33,558 nt of DNA from an uncultured Dysgonomonas sp. (GCA_945273835.1 CALYPL010000019.1:1-33558), one strand, 5' to 3'. Shown: positions 15,564-25,058, numbered from the stretch's first letter. The notes: generated from the letters alone by a model not told the origin. A program made the numbers and translations.

Positions 15564-16589
15564 ATGGGATTATTCTCTTTTACACAAGAAATTGCAATAG
15601 ACCTTGGAACGGCTAACACAATTATCATTCATAATGATAAAATAGTAGTAGATCAACCTTCAATAGTTGCAATTGAGCGAAAGACCGGTAAAACTATTGC
15701 CGTTGGTGAGCAAGCTCGTCAGATGCATGGAAAGACACATGAAGATATTCGTACCATCAGACCTTTGAAAGACGGTGTGATTGCCGATTTTACGGCTGCC
15801 GAACAGATGATTCGTGGTATGATTAAGATATTTAACAAAAATAACAAATTATTTTCGCCATCACTTCGTATTGTGGTTTGTATCCCATCTGGAAGTACTG
15901 AAGTAGAAACTCGTGCTATTCGTGATTCTTGTGAGCATGCAGGTGGTCGTGAGGTATATATGATTTATGAACCTATGGCTGCCGCTTTAGGTATCGGTCT
16001 TGATGTAGAAGCACCCGAAGGTTGTATGATTGTTGATATAGGTGGAGGTACTACCGAGATTGCCGTTATATCACTTGGTGGTATTGTTTCTAACAAATCT
16101 ATAAAGATTGCAGGTGACGATTTAACTGAAGACATTCAAGAATATATGGGTCGCCAACATAATATCAAAGTTGGTGAAAGGACCGCAGAAGCTATTAAAA
16201 TAGCAGTAGGAGCTGCACTTACAGAATTACCGGACGAAGAAGCTCCTGAAGATTTTATTGTTCATGGTCCTAATCGTATGACATCTTTACCGATGGACAT
16301 TCCTGTTTCTTACCAAGAAATGGCGCACTGTCTTGATAAATCCCTTTCAAAAATGGATTCAGCAATTCTGAGTGCATTAGAACAAACTCCGCCCGAATTG
16401 TACGCAGATATTGTTCGTAATGGTATCTATATCACAGGTGGTGGTGCATTGTTACGTGGTTTGAGCAAACGCTTCAGCGATCGTATCGGTATTCCATTCC
16501 ATGTCCCTGAAGATCCGTTGCATGCAGTTGCTAAAGGTACTGGCATAGCTTTAAATAACATAGAGAAATTCAATTTCTTAATACGATAA
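15564..16589 (+). CDS. mreB: Rod-shape-determining protein MreB
   Basis: A 341-residue bacterial actin. It begins MGLFSFTQEIAIDLGTANT, with phosphate-1 loop D13-L-G-T16, and has the phosphate-2 loop DIGGGTTEIAVISLGGIV, the ISGG-like adenosine stretch ITGGGALLRGL and an EDPLHAVAKGTG C-terminal motif. It polymerises on the membrane and directs lateral peptidoglycan synthesis together with MreC, MreD, PBP2 and RodA, all encoded downstream in order. The N-terminal GLFSF residues are the membrane-insertion region. The length matches the family. The gene is the first of the five-gene elongasome cluster and lies 39 bp before mreC. Confidence 0.97.
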   Translation: MGLFSFTQEIAIDLGTANTIIIHNDKIVVDQPSIVAIERKTGKTIAVGEQARQMHGKTHEDIRTIRPLKDGVIADFTAAEQMIRGMIKIFNKNNKLFSPSLRIVVCIPSGSTEVETRAIRDSCEHAGGREVYMIYEPMAAALGIGLDVEAPEGCMIVDIGGGTTEIAVISLGGIVSNKSIKIAGDDLTEDIQEYMGRQHNIKVGERTAEAIKIAVGAALTELPDEEAPEDFIVHGPNRMTSLPMDIPVSYQEMAHCLDKSLSKMDSAILSALEQTPPELYADIVRNGIYITGGGALLRGLSKRFSDRIGIPFHVPEDPLHAVAKGTGIALNNIEKFNFLIR

Positions 16590-16628
16590 CAAATTTATTT
16601 TATAAAGAACCCATATCGAAAGTGAACC

Positions 16629-17489
16629 ATGCGTAACCTGATTCAATTTTTAGTAAAAAATAGTTCATGGTTTGTTTTTGTTTTTCTTGAGATAATTTGT
16701 TTTTACTTTATATTTTCTGATAATTCATATCAGAAAAGTGTATTTTTAAATTCGTCTAATGAGTTTGTTGGACGAATTTATTCTGTATCAGGAAGTATAA
16801 CATCTTATTTTGGGCTGAAAAGCCAGAATCAGGAATTGCTAAAGCAAAATGCTGAACTACAATTGCAGGTTTTGGCTCTTGAAAATGATTTGCATAAGAT
16901 CAAGACTGACTCTACTGAAATTAAAGCTTTTGTAAATAACCGAGCTGAGTTGAGAAAAGATTATGATATGACCATAGCACAAGTTGTAAACAATAGTGTG
17001 CATCAACTCAACAATCTCATAACAATTAATAAGGGTAGTAAGGACAGTGTGCAAACTGATATGGGAGTAATTTCTCATCAGGGTATTGTAGGAGTTGTCA
17101 GAGCTGTTTCAACAAACTTTGCTGTCGTGCAGCCGGTCTTGAATCCTGATACACGCATTAGTTGTAAATTGTCTAATTCAAATGTACCGGGAACTCTTAT
17201 CTGGGATGGGCAAGACAGACGTTATGCTTATTTGACAGATTATCCTGAATATGAGAAGTTTGAAAAAGGAGATACTGTTGTAACAAGCGGCTATTCCGAT
17301 TTCTTCCCAGAAGGAATTATGGTTGGTGTAGTTGAAGACTTTAAGAAACAATCTGTAAGTAACTCTTACAGTCTGAAAGTAAAATTAGCCACTGATTTTG
17401 CTTCACTGAAAGACGTTATAGCAATAAGAAATAAAAAGAAAAAGGAACAATTCAAACTAGAAGCACAATTACAGAATGCAAAAAAGTAA
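16629..17489 (+). CDS. mreC: Rod-shape-determining protein MreC
   Basis: A 286-residue inner-membrane protein with one N-terminal membrane helix (about 13-30), a coiled coil (about 62-95; QNQELLKQNAELQLQVLALEND) and a periplasmic two-barrel MreC domain (about 115-270) with VNNSVHQLNNLITINKGSKD, MGVISHQGIVGVV, DTRISCKLSNSNVPGTLIWDG and GDTVVTSGYSDFFPEGIMVGVV. It links MreB inside the cell to PBP2 outside. The positively charged end (RNKKKKEQFKLEAQLQNAKK) is a little longer than the fold needs. It overlaps mreD by 14 bp. Confidence 0.95.
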   Translation: MRNLIQFLVKNSSWFVFVFLEIICFYFIFSDNSYQKSVFLNSSNEFVGRIYSVSGSITSYFGLKSQNQELLKQNAELQLQVLALENDLHKIKTDSTEIKAFVNNRAELRKDYDMTIAQVVNNSVHQLNNLITINKGSKDSVQTDMGVISHQGIVGVVRAVSTNFAVVQPVLNPDTRISCKLSNSNVPGTLIWDGQDRRYAYLTDYPEYEKFEKGDTVVTSGYSDFFPEGIMVGVVEDFKKQSVSNSYSLKVKLATDFASLKDVIAIRNKKKKEQFKLEAQLQNAKK

Positions 17490-18003
17490 CTATATCAAAT
17501 ATGCGGTGTTATTTATCCTGTTGATTTTATTACAGGTGCTTATTTTCAACCGCATTTCGTTCTTAGGATACGCTACGCCGTTCTTATACATATATTTCAT
17601 TATTAAGCTACCTATCGGATTGAATAGAGGGGTGGTAACAGTTCTTGGATTTGTGATGGGCTTCATAATTGATATTTTTTGTAATACTCCGGGTATTAAT
17701 GCGGCTGCTACAACTACTATTGCATTCTTTCGTGACTGGATTCAAAATTTATTTTTTATGCGTGAAGACTATGCTGAACAAGAACCGGGAATTGGGTTAC
17801 TTGGCTTAGCATTTATGAAATATGCTGTTTTGCTTACATTTATCCATCATTTATTACTGAGTTTATTTGAATCCTTTACATTTTTCAATATTAGACTTGT
17901 TTTGTTAAGGATTTTTTGTTCTTCTATTTTGACTTCATTACTTATTTTAGCAATTGAAGGTTTTTCAAAAAAAGATAAAAAAACGTGGCAAAAAACAACT
18001 TAG
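17476..18003 (+). CDS. mreD: Rod-shape-determining protein MreD
   Basis: A 175-residue integral membrane protein with about five to six hydrophobic helices (8-28, 30-45, 50-72, 75-92, 108-130, 137-162) and a basic C-terminal tail (GFSKKDKKTWQKTT). Sequence is poorly conserved in this family, but the residues YIYFIIKLPIGLNRGVVTVLGFVMGFIIDIF match the usual IGRxxxLLxGFxxGLxxDxF-like core. It works with MreC and RodA in the elongation complex. Its start lies inside mreC (14 bp overlap) and its end overlaps the GTG start of the PBP2 gene by 19 bp, so translation of the three is probably coupled. Confidence 0.9.
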   Translation: MQKSNYIKYAVLFILLILLQVLIFNRISFLGYATPFLYIYFIIKLPIGLNRGVVTVLGFVMGFIIDIFCNTPGINAAATTTIAFFRDWIQNLFFMREDYAEQEPGIGLLGLAFMKYAVLLTFIHHLLLSLFESFTFFNIRLVLLRIFCSSILTSLLILAIEGFSKKDKKTWQKTT

Positions 18004-19880
18004 ATTTAGAAAAAAGAAAGTATGTTATAGGCGGTATTGCTATTGCAATTATCGCTATCTATATCATACAGTTGTTTAATTTGCAAGTTATTAAGCCAGA
18101 ATATAAGAACTATGCCGATAACAACGCTTTTTTTAACCGAATTATTTATCCGTCTCGTGGCATTATGACTGATCGGAATGGTAAACTGATTGTTTATAAT
18201 CAGCCTACTTCTGATATAGTATTCATACCTCGTGAAGTCACTTCACTTGATACACTCGAATTTTGTCGTGCGTTGAACATTACGCGCGAAACATTTAAAA
18301 AACGAATGGCAGATATCAAAGATCGCAGACAAAATCCTGGCTATTCGACTTATACATTACAAACATTTATGACTCAACTGGATATGAAGGCAAGTAGCCT
18401 TTTTCAGGAGAAACTATACAAGTTTCCCGGATTTTTTATCCAGAATAGGACTGTACGTCAGTATAATTATCCCAATGCAGGTTTAATGTTAGGCTATGTT
18501 GCTGAAGTAGATCGAAGACAGCTCGAAAAGGATAATTACTACATTATGGGCGATTATGTTGGTAAGTCTGGTTTGGAACATTCGTATGAACACTATCTTA
18601 GGGGCAAAAAGGGAGTTGAAGTCTTACTCCGTGATGCTCGAGGACGTATACAAGGTCGTTATGATGATGGCAAAAATGACATAGCTCCTGTTTCTGGTCG
18701 AAAGCTGACTTTGTCTATTGATATGGATTTGCAGTCATATGGCGAATATTTGATGCAAAATAAAAAAGGAGCTATTATAATGATAGAGCCTTCTACCGGT
18801 GAAATTCTTTGTATGGTTACTGCACCAAGTTACGACCCGTCTTTGTTAGTGGGACGTAATTTTAGTAAAAATTATAAAGAACTTGAAGAGAATCCCCTTC
18901 ATCCGCTATATAATAATGCGATACAGGGTCAATATCCTCCCGGATCAACGTTTAAGACTACTCAAGGACTGATTTTTCTTCAAGAAAACGCTATTTCAAC
19001 ATCAACGGTGTATCCTTGCAATCATGGTTATCCTCCTTTAGGTGGTAGACCTGCTTGTCATGGACATCCATCACCGCTAAGTATAGAACCAGCTATATCA
19101 ACTTCTTGTAACTCTTTCTTTTGCTATGGATTGACTTCAATGTTAAGTAACAGGACTAAATATAAAGATGTTAATCAAGCTTTTGATGTATGGAAAGATC
19201 ATCTTGTTTCAATGGGGTTTGGGTATACACTCGGTGTTGATTTGCCTTTTGAAAAAAGAGGTTTTATACCGAATAGCAAATTTTATAATAAGGTGCATAA
19301 AACTGATAGTTGGAAAGCTGCTAATATTATTTCTATTGCAATTGGTCAGGGAGAAGTGCTGATAACCCCTTTACAAGGAGCCAACTTGGCTGCTACTATT
19401 GCCAACAGAGGATATTTTTATACACCTCATTTAGTGAAATCTATTCAAGATACAGTTATTGATAAGAAATATACCGAAAAACATTTTACCGGTATAGACA
19501 AGAAGTATTATGATGTAATTGTGGATGGTATGGCAGGCTCTGTTACAAAATCTTTTGGAACATGTAAGGCAATTAATTTGTCACCGGAGATTGAAGTTTG
19601 CGGTAAAACAGGTACCGTCCAGAATCCTCATGGCAAAGATCACTCAGCTTTTATGGGGTTTGCACCTAAGGATAACCCTAAGGTGGCTATCTTTGTTTTC
19701 GTCGAAAACGGAGGGTGGGGTGCTACTTATGGTGTACCTATCGGTCGTTTAATGTTTCAGAAATTTTTTAAGGGTAATATTCCCGATAGTGATAAATGGA
19801 TTGAGGATCGAATTGTTAATTCCGTTCTTCTTCCCAATAATTATCTAGCATGGAAAAATGCGAAAAATTCAGCTAAATAA
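17985..19880 (+). CDS. mrdA: Penicillin-binding protein 2 (elongation transpeptidase)
   Basis: A 631-residue class B PBP that cross-links peptidoglycan in the elongasome. It starts at a GTG inside the end of mreD; no in-frame ATG occurs until about codon 61, beyond the membrane anchor, so the GTG is the sensible start. Order: short cytoplasmic end, membrane helix (about 13-30), the pedestal domain with RGIMTDRNGKLIVYN (58-72) and GxSGLE (193-198), and the transpeptidase domain. The active site is complete: S321-T-F-K324, S374-C-N376 and K541-T-G543. Compared with E. coli PBP2 the order and length are normal. The gene leads, with a 2-bp gap, into rodA. Confidence 0.96.
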   Translation: MAKNNLDLEKRKYVIGGIAIAIIAIYIIQLFNLQVIKPEYKNYADNNAFFNRIIYPSRGIMTDRNGKLIVYNQPTSDIVFIPREVTSLDTLEFCRALNITRETFKKRMADIKDRRQNPGYSTYTLQTFMTQLDMKASSLFQEKLYKFPGFFIQNRTVRQYNYPNAGLMLGYVAEVDRRQLEKDNYYIMGDYVGKSGLEHSYEHYLRGKKGVEVLLRDARGRIQGRYDDGKNDIAPVSGRKLTLSIDMDLQSYGEYLMQNKKGAIIMIEPSTGEILCMVTAPSYDPSLLVGRNFSKNYKELEENPLHPLYNNAIQGQYPPGSTFKTTQGLIFLQENAISTSTVYPCNHGYPPLGGRPACHGHPSPLSIEPAISTSCNSFFCYGLTSMLSNRTKYKDVNQAFDVWKDHLVSMGFGYTLGVDLPFEKRGFIPNSKFYNKVHKTDSWKAANIISIAIGQGEVLITPLQGANLAATIANRGYFYTPHLVKSIQDTVIDKKYTEKHFTGIDKKYYDVIVDGMAGSVTKSFGTCKAINLSPEIEVCGKTGTVQNPHGKDHSAFMGFAPKDNPKVAIFVFVENGGWGATYGVPIGRLMFQKFFKGNIPDSDKWIEDRIVNSVLLPNNYLAWKNAKNSAK

Positions 19881-19882
19881 AG

Positions 19883-21346
19883 ATGTTACAAGATAAGGCG
19901 GACGATCATATTAAAGGTAGCGTTGACTGGTTTACCATTGCGCTTTATTTTATACTCATTATATGTGGATGGCTTAGTATTTATGGGTCGAGCTACGATT
20001 ATGAGCATGCAACAAGTATTTTCGATTTAGCAAGTCGTTCGGGTAAGCAATTGATCTGGATCGGAACTTCACTTGTGATGGCTTTTGTGTTATTAAAACT
20101 TGATAGTAAAGTATACGATGTTTTTGCATATTTCATCTATCTTTTTTTCATTTTGCTTTTACTTGTTCCTATCATTATGGGACCAGAGATTAAAGGTTCA
20201 AGATCATGGATAATCATTACTAATGATATTCGATTACAGCCCGCTGAATTCGCAAAATTTGCAGTTTCTTTAGCTTTGGCACGCTATATTAGCCGTTTTA
20301 ATTTTATGATAAGTAAACGTAAGGATTTTGCGACAGTTATTGGTATTATTCTTATTCCGATGTTACTTATCCTAATGCAAAACGAAACAGGTTCAGCTCT
20401 TGTTTATGTGGCATTCACATTGATGCTGTATCGTGAGGGTTTACCTGGTATTTTCCTTTTCCTCGGATTGGCTGCGGTTGTCTTATTTGTGGTCGGTCTG
20501 AAATATTCGCAAATTGATATGGGATTAATTAGTTTGGGCGAATTTATCTCAATCATACTGGTCATTATCTCAAGTGCATTACTTATTGCTGTATATTCAA
20601 AAAAACGATCCTCAGTCCCCATTCTTATTATTACTTTTGGTGCGGGTCTTTTTGTTGCAGCAGCAATTCCGGCTCTTATTGGCTTTCATGTTAATTGGGG
20701 ACTTGTAGCTATTGTAGGTTTAGCTGCTTTAGTCATATATTTAATTGTTTTGGCTCGCCAACAATGGTCTAAGATCTATTTATGGGTGATTGTTTTCATA
20801 ATAGGTTCTTTTTCATTTGTAGCTTCTACTAATTATTTGTTTAATGATATTCTTCAACCTCACCAACAAATGCGTATTAAAGTTACTTTAGGTATGGAAG
20901 ACGATCTTGCTGGTGCAGGTTATAATGTCAATCAATCTAAAATCGCAATTGGATCTGGCGGTTTTTTGGGTAAAGGTTTTTTAGAGGGAACACAAACCAA
21001 ATTAAAATACGTACCGGAACAAGATACCGATTTTATTTTCTGTACGGTTGGTGAAGAGCAAGGTTTTGTCGGCGCGATTGTCGTTTTATTATTATTCCTT
21101 ACGTTGATACTACGTTTAATTTATCTTTCGGAGCGTCAACGCGAGACTTTTGGACGAGTTTATGGTTATTGTGTAGCTTGTGTCTTTCTTTGGCATGTGG
21201 CTATTAATATAGGCATGGTTATTGGTCTTACTCCTGTTATCGGTATTCCTTTGCCATTTTTCAGTTATGGGGGCTCATCATTGTGGGGTTTCACTCTTTT
21301 ACTATTCGTTTTTTTAAGAATAGATATGAAAAGAAAGCGAAGATAA
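19883..21346 (+). CDS. rodA: Peptidoglycan glycosyltransferase RodA
   Basis: A 487-residue SEDS-family inner-membrane enzyme that polymerises lipid II and works as a pair with PBP2, whose gene ends 2 bp upstream. Conserved regions are GSRSWI (105-110), LQPAEFAKF (118-126), the DTDF motif with D383 corresponding to the essential Asp of RodA, IGLTPVIGIPLPFFSYGGSS and the basic tail RIDMKRKRR. It is about 110 residues longer than E. coli RodA: extra hydrophobic segments lie between about 190 and 310, as in other Bacteroidota RodA proteins. Where E. coli RodA has the LGTA-preceding Asp, this protein has NETGSA (167-172). Its stop codon directly abuts that of the convergent ABC ATPase gene. Confidence 0.95.
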   Translation: MLQDKADDHIKGSVDWFTIALYFILIICGWLSIYGSSYDYEHATSIFDLASRSGKQLIWIGTSLVMAFVLLKLDSKVYDVFAYFIYLFFILLLLVPIIMGPEIKGSRSWIIITNDIRLQPAEFAKFAVSLALARYISRFNFMISKRKDFATVIGIILIPMLLILMQNETGSALVYVAFTLMLYREGLPGIFLFLGLAAVVLFVVGLKYSQIDMGLISLGEFISIILVIISSALLIAVYSKKRSSVPILIITFGAGLFVAAAIPALIGFHVNWGLVAIVGLAALVIYLIVLARQQWSKIYLWVIVFIIGSFSFVASTNYLFNDILQPHQQMRIKVTLGMEDDLAGAGYNVNQSKIAIGSGGFLGKGFLEGTQTKLKYVPEQDTDFIFCTVGEEQGFVGAIVVLLLFLTLILRLIYLSERQRETFGRVYGYCVACVFLWHVAINIGMVIGLTPVIGIPLPFFSYGGSSLWGFTLLLFVFLRIDMKRKRR

Positions 21347-22363
21347 TTAATTCGCAGCAGATTTAATCCAGTTGTAAACTTCTTCTAATGAACTGGCATA
21401 CAATTCTTTTTCTTTATTTTTTAGCAAAAATGAGGTAGGGGATAGGGCTATTATTTTATAAATAGACTCTTTTTCGTGATTTATTGTTTCAAAGCCATTT
21501 TTTTTAGCTATATCATATATCCATTTATCTGTTTTGGGATCGGCTTGTATAAATATTTTTGCATTTGATTTATTATTCTTAGGTATAAAATTTCCTGTGT
21601 TTTTATCGAATGATACAATCTCTTTATCAAAAATTTCTTCTAATACTCCCGAAGACACGATTTTTTCGGTTATACCATATTCAATACCGGTTTGTGGTGA
21701 AAGTAATAAAAGGCGATCGGATAATTGAATAGCGAGGTCTATATCGTGAGTTGAGAGCAAGATTGTTTTATGTTGGTAAAGTGCTAAATCATGTAACAGT
21801 GCCATAATTTCAATACGACTTTCGATATCAAGGAATGCTGTTGGCTCATCTAATACGATTATTGGGCATTCTTGCGCCAATGCTTTCGCTATCATTACTT
21901 TCTGTTTTTCACCGTCAGAAAGTTCAGCCATATAAGAATCGGCTTTGTGAAAAATACCCGTATCTTTCATTGCTTTATCAATTATCTGATTGTCTTCATC
22001 AGATAATCGCCCGAAAAAGTTTGTATACGGATAACGTCCTAATTCAACTAATTCCCTGACATTTAATCCTCCTGTCGAAGTTTTATCAGTAAGCACTAAT
22101 CCTAATACCCTTGATATTGTACGTTCGTTATAATCGGTTAAGTTTTTATCATTCAATTGGATATTACCTTCTAATAGAGGTTGTTGTTTGCTTAATGTTC
22201 GAAGCAATGTTGATTTACCTGCTCCATTTGGTCCTAAGAGACTTATTAACTCGCCTCTATATAAATCAAAATTCAGATGTTCGTATAGTCTTATTTGCTT
22301 TCTTTTGTAAATATAACCTATACAAACATTCTGAACTGATATGGTTGTTTTGGCATTCATCAT
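21347..22363 (-). CDS. FecE/BtuD-like ABC transporter ATPase with C-terminal extension
   Basis: A 338-residue cytosolic ATPase. The ABC domain (about 7-240) has Walker A GPNGAGKST (44-52), Q-loop region near 90, the signature LSDGEKQKV (148-156) with the D variant common in this Bacteroidota subfamily, Walker B IIVLDEP (168-174) and H206 in STHD. From about 255 to 338 follows a C-terminal domain not found in E. coli FecE or BtuD, containing KIFIQADPKTDKWIYDIAKKNGFE; such a tail occurs in Bacteroidota versions. Its partner permease lies 1 bp upstream. Substrates of this family are iron siderophores, haem or cobalamin; sequence does not decide. No periplasmic binding protein is next to it. Confidence 0.9.
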   Translation of the reverse strand: MMNAKTTISVQNVCIGYIYKRKQIRLYEHLNFDLYRGELISLLGPNGAGKSTLLRTLSKQQPLLEGNIQLNDKNLTDYNERTISRVLGLVLTDKTSTGGLNVRELVELGRYPYTNFFGRLSDEDNQIIDKAMKDTGIFHKADSYMAELSDGEKQKVMIAKALAQECPIIVLDEPTAFLDIESRIEIMALLHDLALYQHKTILLSTHDIDLAIQLSDRLLLLSPQTGIEYGITEKIVSSGVLEEIFDKEIVSFDKNTGNFIPKNNKSNAKIFIQADPKTDKWIYDIAKKNGFETINHEKESIYKIIALSPTSFLLKNKEKELYASSLEEVYNWIKSAAN

Positions 22364-22364
22364 C

Positions 22365-23396
22365 TTAGTTGAAATATTGTATTTTTTTCTGATTGATGAT
22401 TACATATATTATCACAGGAGCTCCAAATATCGGAGTAATTGCATTTAAAGGTAACATTCCGGATGCTCCCGGTAATACGCTTACAAGATTGCATAACAAA
22501 GCTATAATTGCTCCAGTAAGTATTGTTAACGGCAATAACGCTTTATGGTTTGAAGTACCTAACACCAATCGTGCAATATGTGGCACGGCTAAACCAATGA
22601 ACGCGACTGGCCCACAATAGGCGCAAGTGATGGCCGTTAACAAACCTGCACAAAGAAGTAATAAAAATCGGACTATTTTTACATTTACTCCCAGATTCTC
22701 CGCATAGTGCTGTCCTAACAATAAAGCATTCAACGGTTTGATTAAAAGAATTGATAATGCTACACCAATACTAACTATTATGCAGTAGAAAGGAAGCTGA
22801 TCAATGGATATATTTGAGAAAGTTCCCATACCCCAAATCATATAAGAATAAGCGGTATCACTTGTACTCCAGAATTTAAGTATGGATATTATTGATGATG
22901 TGAGATATCCTACCATAATACCGATTATGAGTAACATAATGTTATTGCGTACAACGGAAGCGAACATCATAATAATGATCAGAATCAAGCATGCTCCTAA
23001 AAATGCCCCTAATACAATTAACATTGAGTTGGATAAGTTGAAAGATGCAACAGTTCCTGATCCGATACCGAGTAATAAAACAACAAGGGCCACTCCTAAG
23101 TTGGCCCCTGCACTAATACCTAATATTCCTGAATCTGCCAAAGGATTACGGAACGTTGTTTGCAATAATAATCCTGATACAGCAATTGCTCCCCCTGTAA
23201 AAAGAGCTGTTATTGCTTGTGGCAAACGTGATTCGAGCACAATATGCATCCATGCCTTATTTTGTACAGTTTGCCCAAGTAATATTTTTACTACTGCATC
23301 AATTGGTATTGAAACAGAACCAAAAAATAGATTTGCTATGAACAGCAAAATTATAATACTTAGTGAAATAATACTGTACTTGAGACCTTTATGCAT
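22365..23396 (-). CDS. FecCD/BtuC-family iron-chelate or cobalamin permease
   Basis: A 343-residue inner-membrane permease with about ten helices, the typical length of BtuC and FecD. Family stretches: ESRLPQAITALFTGGAIAVSGLLLQTTFRNPLADSGILGISAGANLG (about 50-97), then FWSTSDTAYSYMIWGMGTFSNI, a conserved LGQHYAENLGVN and the C-terminal CGPVAFIGLAVPHIARLVLG coupling region that docks the ATPase, with LPLNAITPIFGAPVIIYVI. It would work as a homodimer with the ATPase encoded 1 bp downstream. The C69 peptidase gene lies 24 bp upstream on the same strand, so all three are probably one transcript. Confidence 0.92.
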   Translation of the reverse strand: MHKGLKYSIISLSIIILLFIANLFFGSVSIPIDAVVKILLGQTVQNKAWMHIVLESRLPQAITALFTGGAIAVSGLLLQTTFRNPLADSGILGISAGANLGVALVVLLLGIGSGTVASFNLSNSMLIVLGAFLGACLILIIIMMFASVVRNNIMLLIIGIMVGYLTSSIISILKFWSTSDTAYSYMIWGMGTFSNISIDQLPFYCIIVSIGVALSILLIKPLNALLLGQHYAENLGVNVKIVRFLLLLCAGLLTAITCAYCGPVAFIGLAVPHIARLVLGTSNHKALLPLTILTGAIIALLCNLVSVLPGASGMLPLNAITPIFGAPVIIYVIINQKKIQYFN

Positions 23397-23420
23397 TGAA
23401 ATACAATTTTACCGAGCTTG

Positions 23421-25058
23421 TTATTTCACATTCAGAACTTTATATTTATCGCCAGTTTCTTTAACAACCTCCCTGTAATATTTTTCAGGATATCCTACAC
23501 GTTTGGGCGATGCAGGCTTACCGTATTGGTTACGAATAAATTGTCCGTCTTTTTCTTTTCTGACAATTCCGTCCATATATTTAATAGTCAAGAATTCGCC
23601 TAGTTTTTTCCATCGGTCAAAAGCATATTGTGCTTGCTCATTGCTATAACGGGTCAGAAATTTTTCAGTTGATATAGATGCTGTTAAAGCTTCTTTCTCT
23701 ATTTGTGATTGCTGGGTTATAAATTTATTTTCAATTTCTTGCTGAACTTTTACTAAATCAGGATGCATATAATTATATTTTGCATAGACCATGTTAGATA
23801 CCCAATTATTGATCCAGAAACTTGATGTCCAAGAAAATGTGTACAAGTCTCCATTTCCTTCGCGAAAACATTCCGGAATTTCAGTTATACAGCAATACAT
23901 CGGAACAAAAACCGATTGTGCAGCATCGTCTACTCCAAACCAAAGCACACCTCCGATTTCACGTGGCAGCCATGAACGCATTTGCGATACAAAAACAAAT
24001 CCTGTTTGTTGGGTAGCCACAGGTCGTTCGTTGCAATATTTCACACTATCGACTTCCCATTCAAGTGGAGCCCAGCGATATGGTGATTCAAATGGGCCGG
24101 CTCCTATATCGTATCTCCAATCGAGTTGTGTACCTTCATAGTGATCACGCATAGCTTCTTTTACATCTGACAAAGATAGTTTTCTATCGGGTTTAATATA
24201 TAATGGCATTGGTTCGGTTATCTCACCTTTTGCATAAGTAACGTATTTTGCCATTTGTGCATTGAATTTATTGAAAAAGCTCCAAACACGAGCTTCGCAA
24301 TAACGTTGTCCTCCAAAATCTATGGGATTGTATGCTTTGGCAAAACTAAATTCTTTGTCTTTACCTTGGAAATAACCTTTTTTGCGTGCGAATGTAATTA
24401 CATCTTTTGAGTATAAACAATTTTTAGGGTCGTTTAGCGGAAATTGTTGAATACGTGATTGATTAGCATGCGCACTGATACAATCATCCGGTATACGAAC
24501 GGCTACCCATACAGCACCTTTATTTCCTGTGCCTTTTCCAATCATTTCAAGAACCCATATTTCATTAGGGTCTGCGATAGAAAATGATTCTCCGCTACTA
24601 TAATATCCGTATTCTGAAACAAGATCGGTCATTATCCTGATTGCTTCTTGGGCAGTTTTAGCTCTTTGCAAAGTAATATATATAAGGCTGCCATAATCTA
24701 TTATACCTGTGCTGTCAACAAGTTCAGGACGTCCCCCAAAGGTTGTTTCGCCAATAGAAACTTGGTACTCATTTATATTACCAACAACATTATAGGTCTC
24801 CGAGGCTTGCTTTATTTCGCCGAGATATTTACCGGTATCCCATTCATTAACTTTAAGCATTTCTCCCGAAGTATATTTTTTTGCAGGCCAATGGTAAAGT
24901 TCTCCATATAAATTATATGAATCTGCAGAATAAGAAATCATAGTAGCTCCATCAACCGATGCTTTTTTTCCGATCAGAAAATTTGTACATGCCGTTGATT
25001 GTAAAGCAGAACAAAGAATCCCGATTGAAATAAGAAAACATAATTTTTTCATCGTCAT
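23421..25058 (-). CDS. C69-family (dipeptidase/U34-like) secreted peptidase
   Basis: A 545-residue exported Ntn-type hydrolase. The signal peptide (MTMKKLCFLISIGILCSALQSTA, 1-23) is cut just before C24, giving an N-terminal Cys (CTNFLIGKKASVDGATMISYSADS) that is the expected catalytic nucleophile. A second ATG at codon 3 is an equal start choice. Further family stretches are VGNINEYQVSIGETTFGGRPEL, LMTDLVSEYGYYSSGESFSIADPNEIWVLEMIG and AHANQSRIQQFPL. Proteins of this group cleave dipeptides in the periplasm or outside the cell. It heads the operon with the FecCD-type transporter, with a 24-bp gap. Why a peptidase and such a transporter are paired is not known. Confidence 0.93.
   Translation of the reverse strand: MTMKKLCFLISIGILCSALQSTACTNFLIGKKASVDGATMISYSADSYNLYGELYHWPAKKYTSGEMLKVNEWDTGKYLGEIKQASETYNVVGNINEYQVSIGETTFGGRPELVDSTGIIDYGSLIYITLQRAKTAQEAIRIMTDLVSEYGYYSSGESFSIADPNEIWVLEMIGKGTGNKGAVWVAVRIPDDCISAHANQSRIQQFPLNDPKNCLYSKDVITFARKKGYFQGKDKEFSFAKAYNPIDFGGQRYCEARVWSFFNKFNAQMAKYVTYAKGEITEPMPLYIKPDRKLSLSDVKEAMRDHYEGTQLDWRYDIGAGPFESPYRWAPLEWEVDSVKYCNERPVATQQTGFVFVSQMRSWLPREIGGVLWFGVDDAAQSVFVPMYCCITEIPECFREGNGDLYTFSWTSSFWINNWVSNMVYAKYNYMHPDLVKVQQEIENKFITQQSQIEKEALTASISTEKFLTRYSNEQAQYAFDRWKKLGEFLTIKYMDGIVRKEKDGQFIRNQYGKPASPKRVGYPEKYYREVVKETGDKYKVLNVK

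Noticed and set aside
21347-23396. Assigning the ABC transporter to vitamin B12 on the basis of meaB in the window
   Set aside because: meaB is almost 9 kb away in another unit, and the family also carries haem and siderophores.
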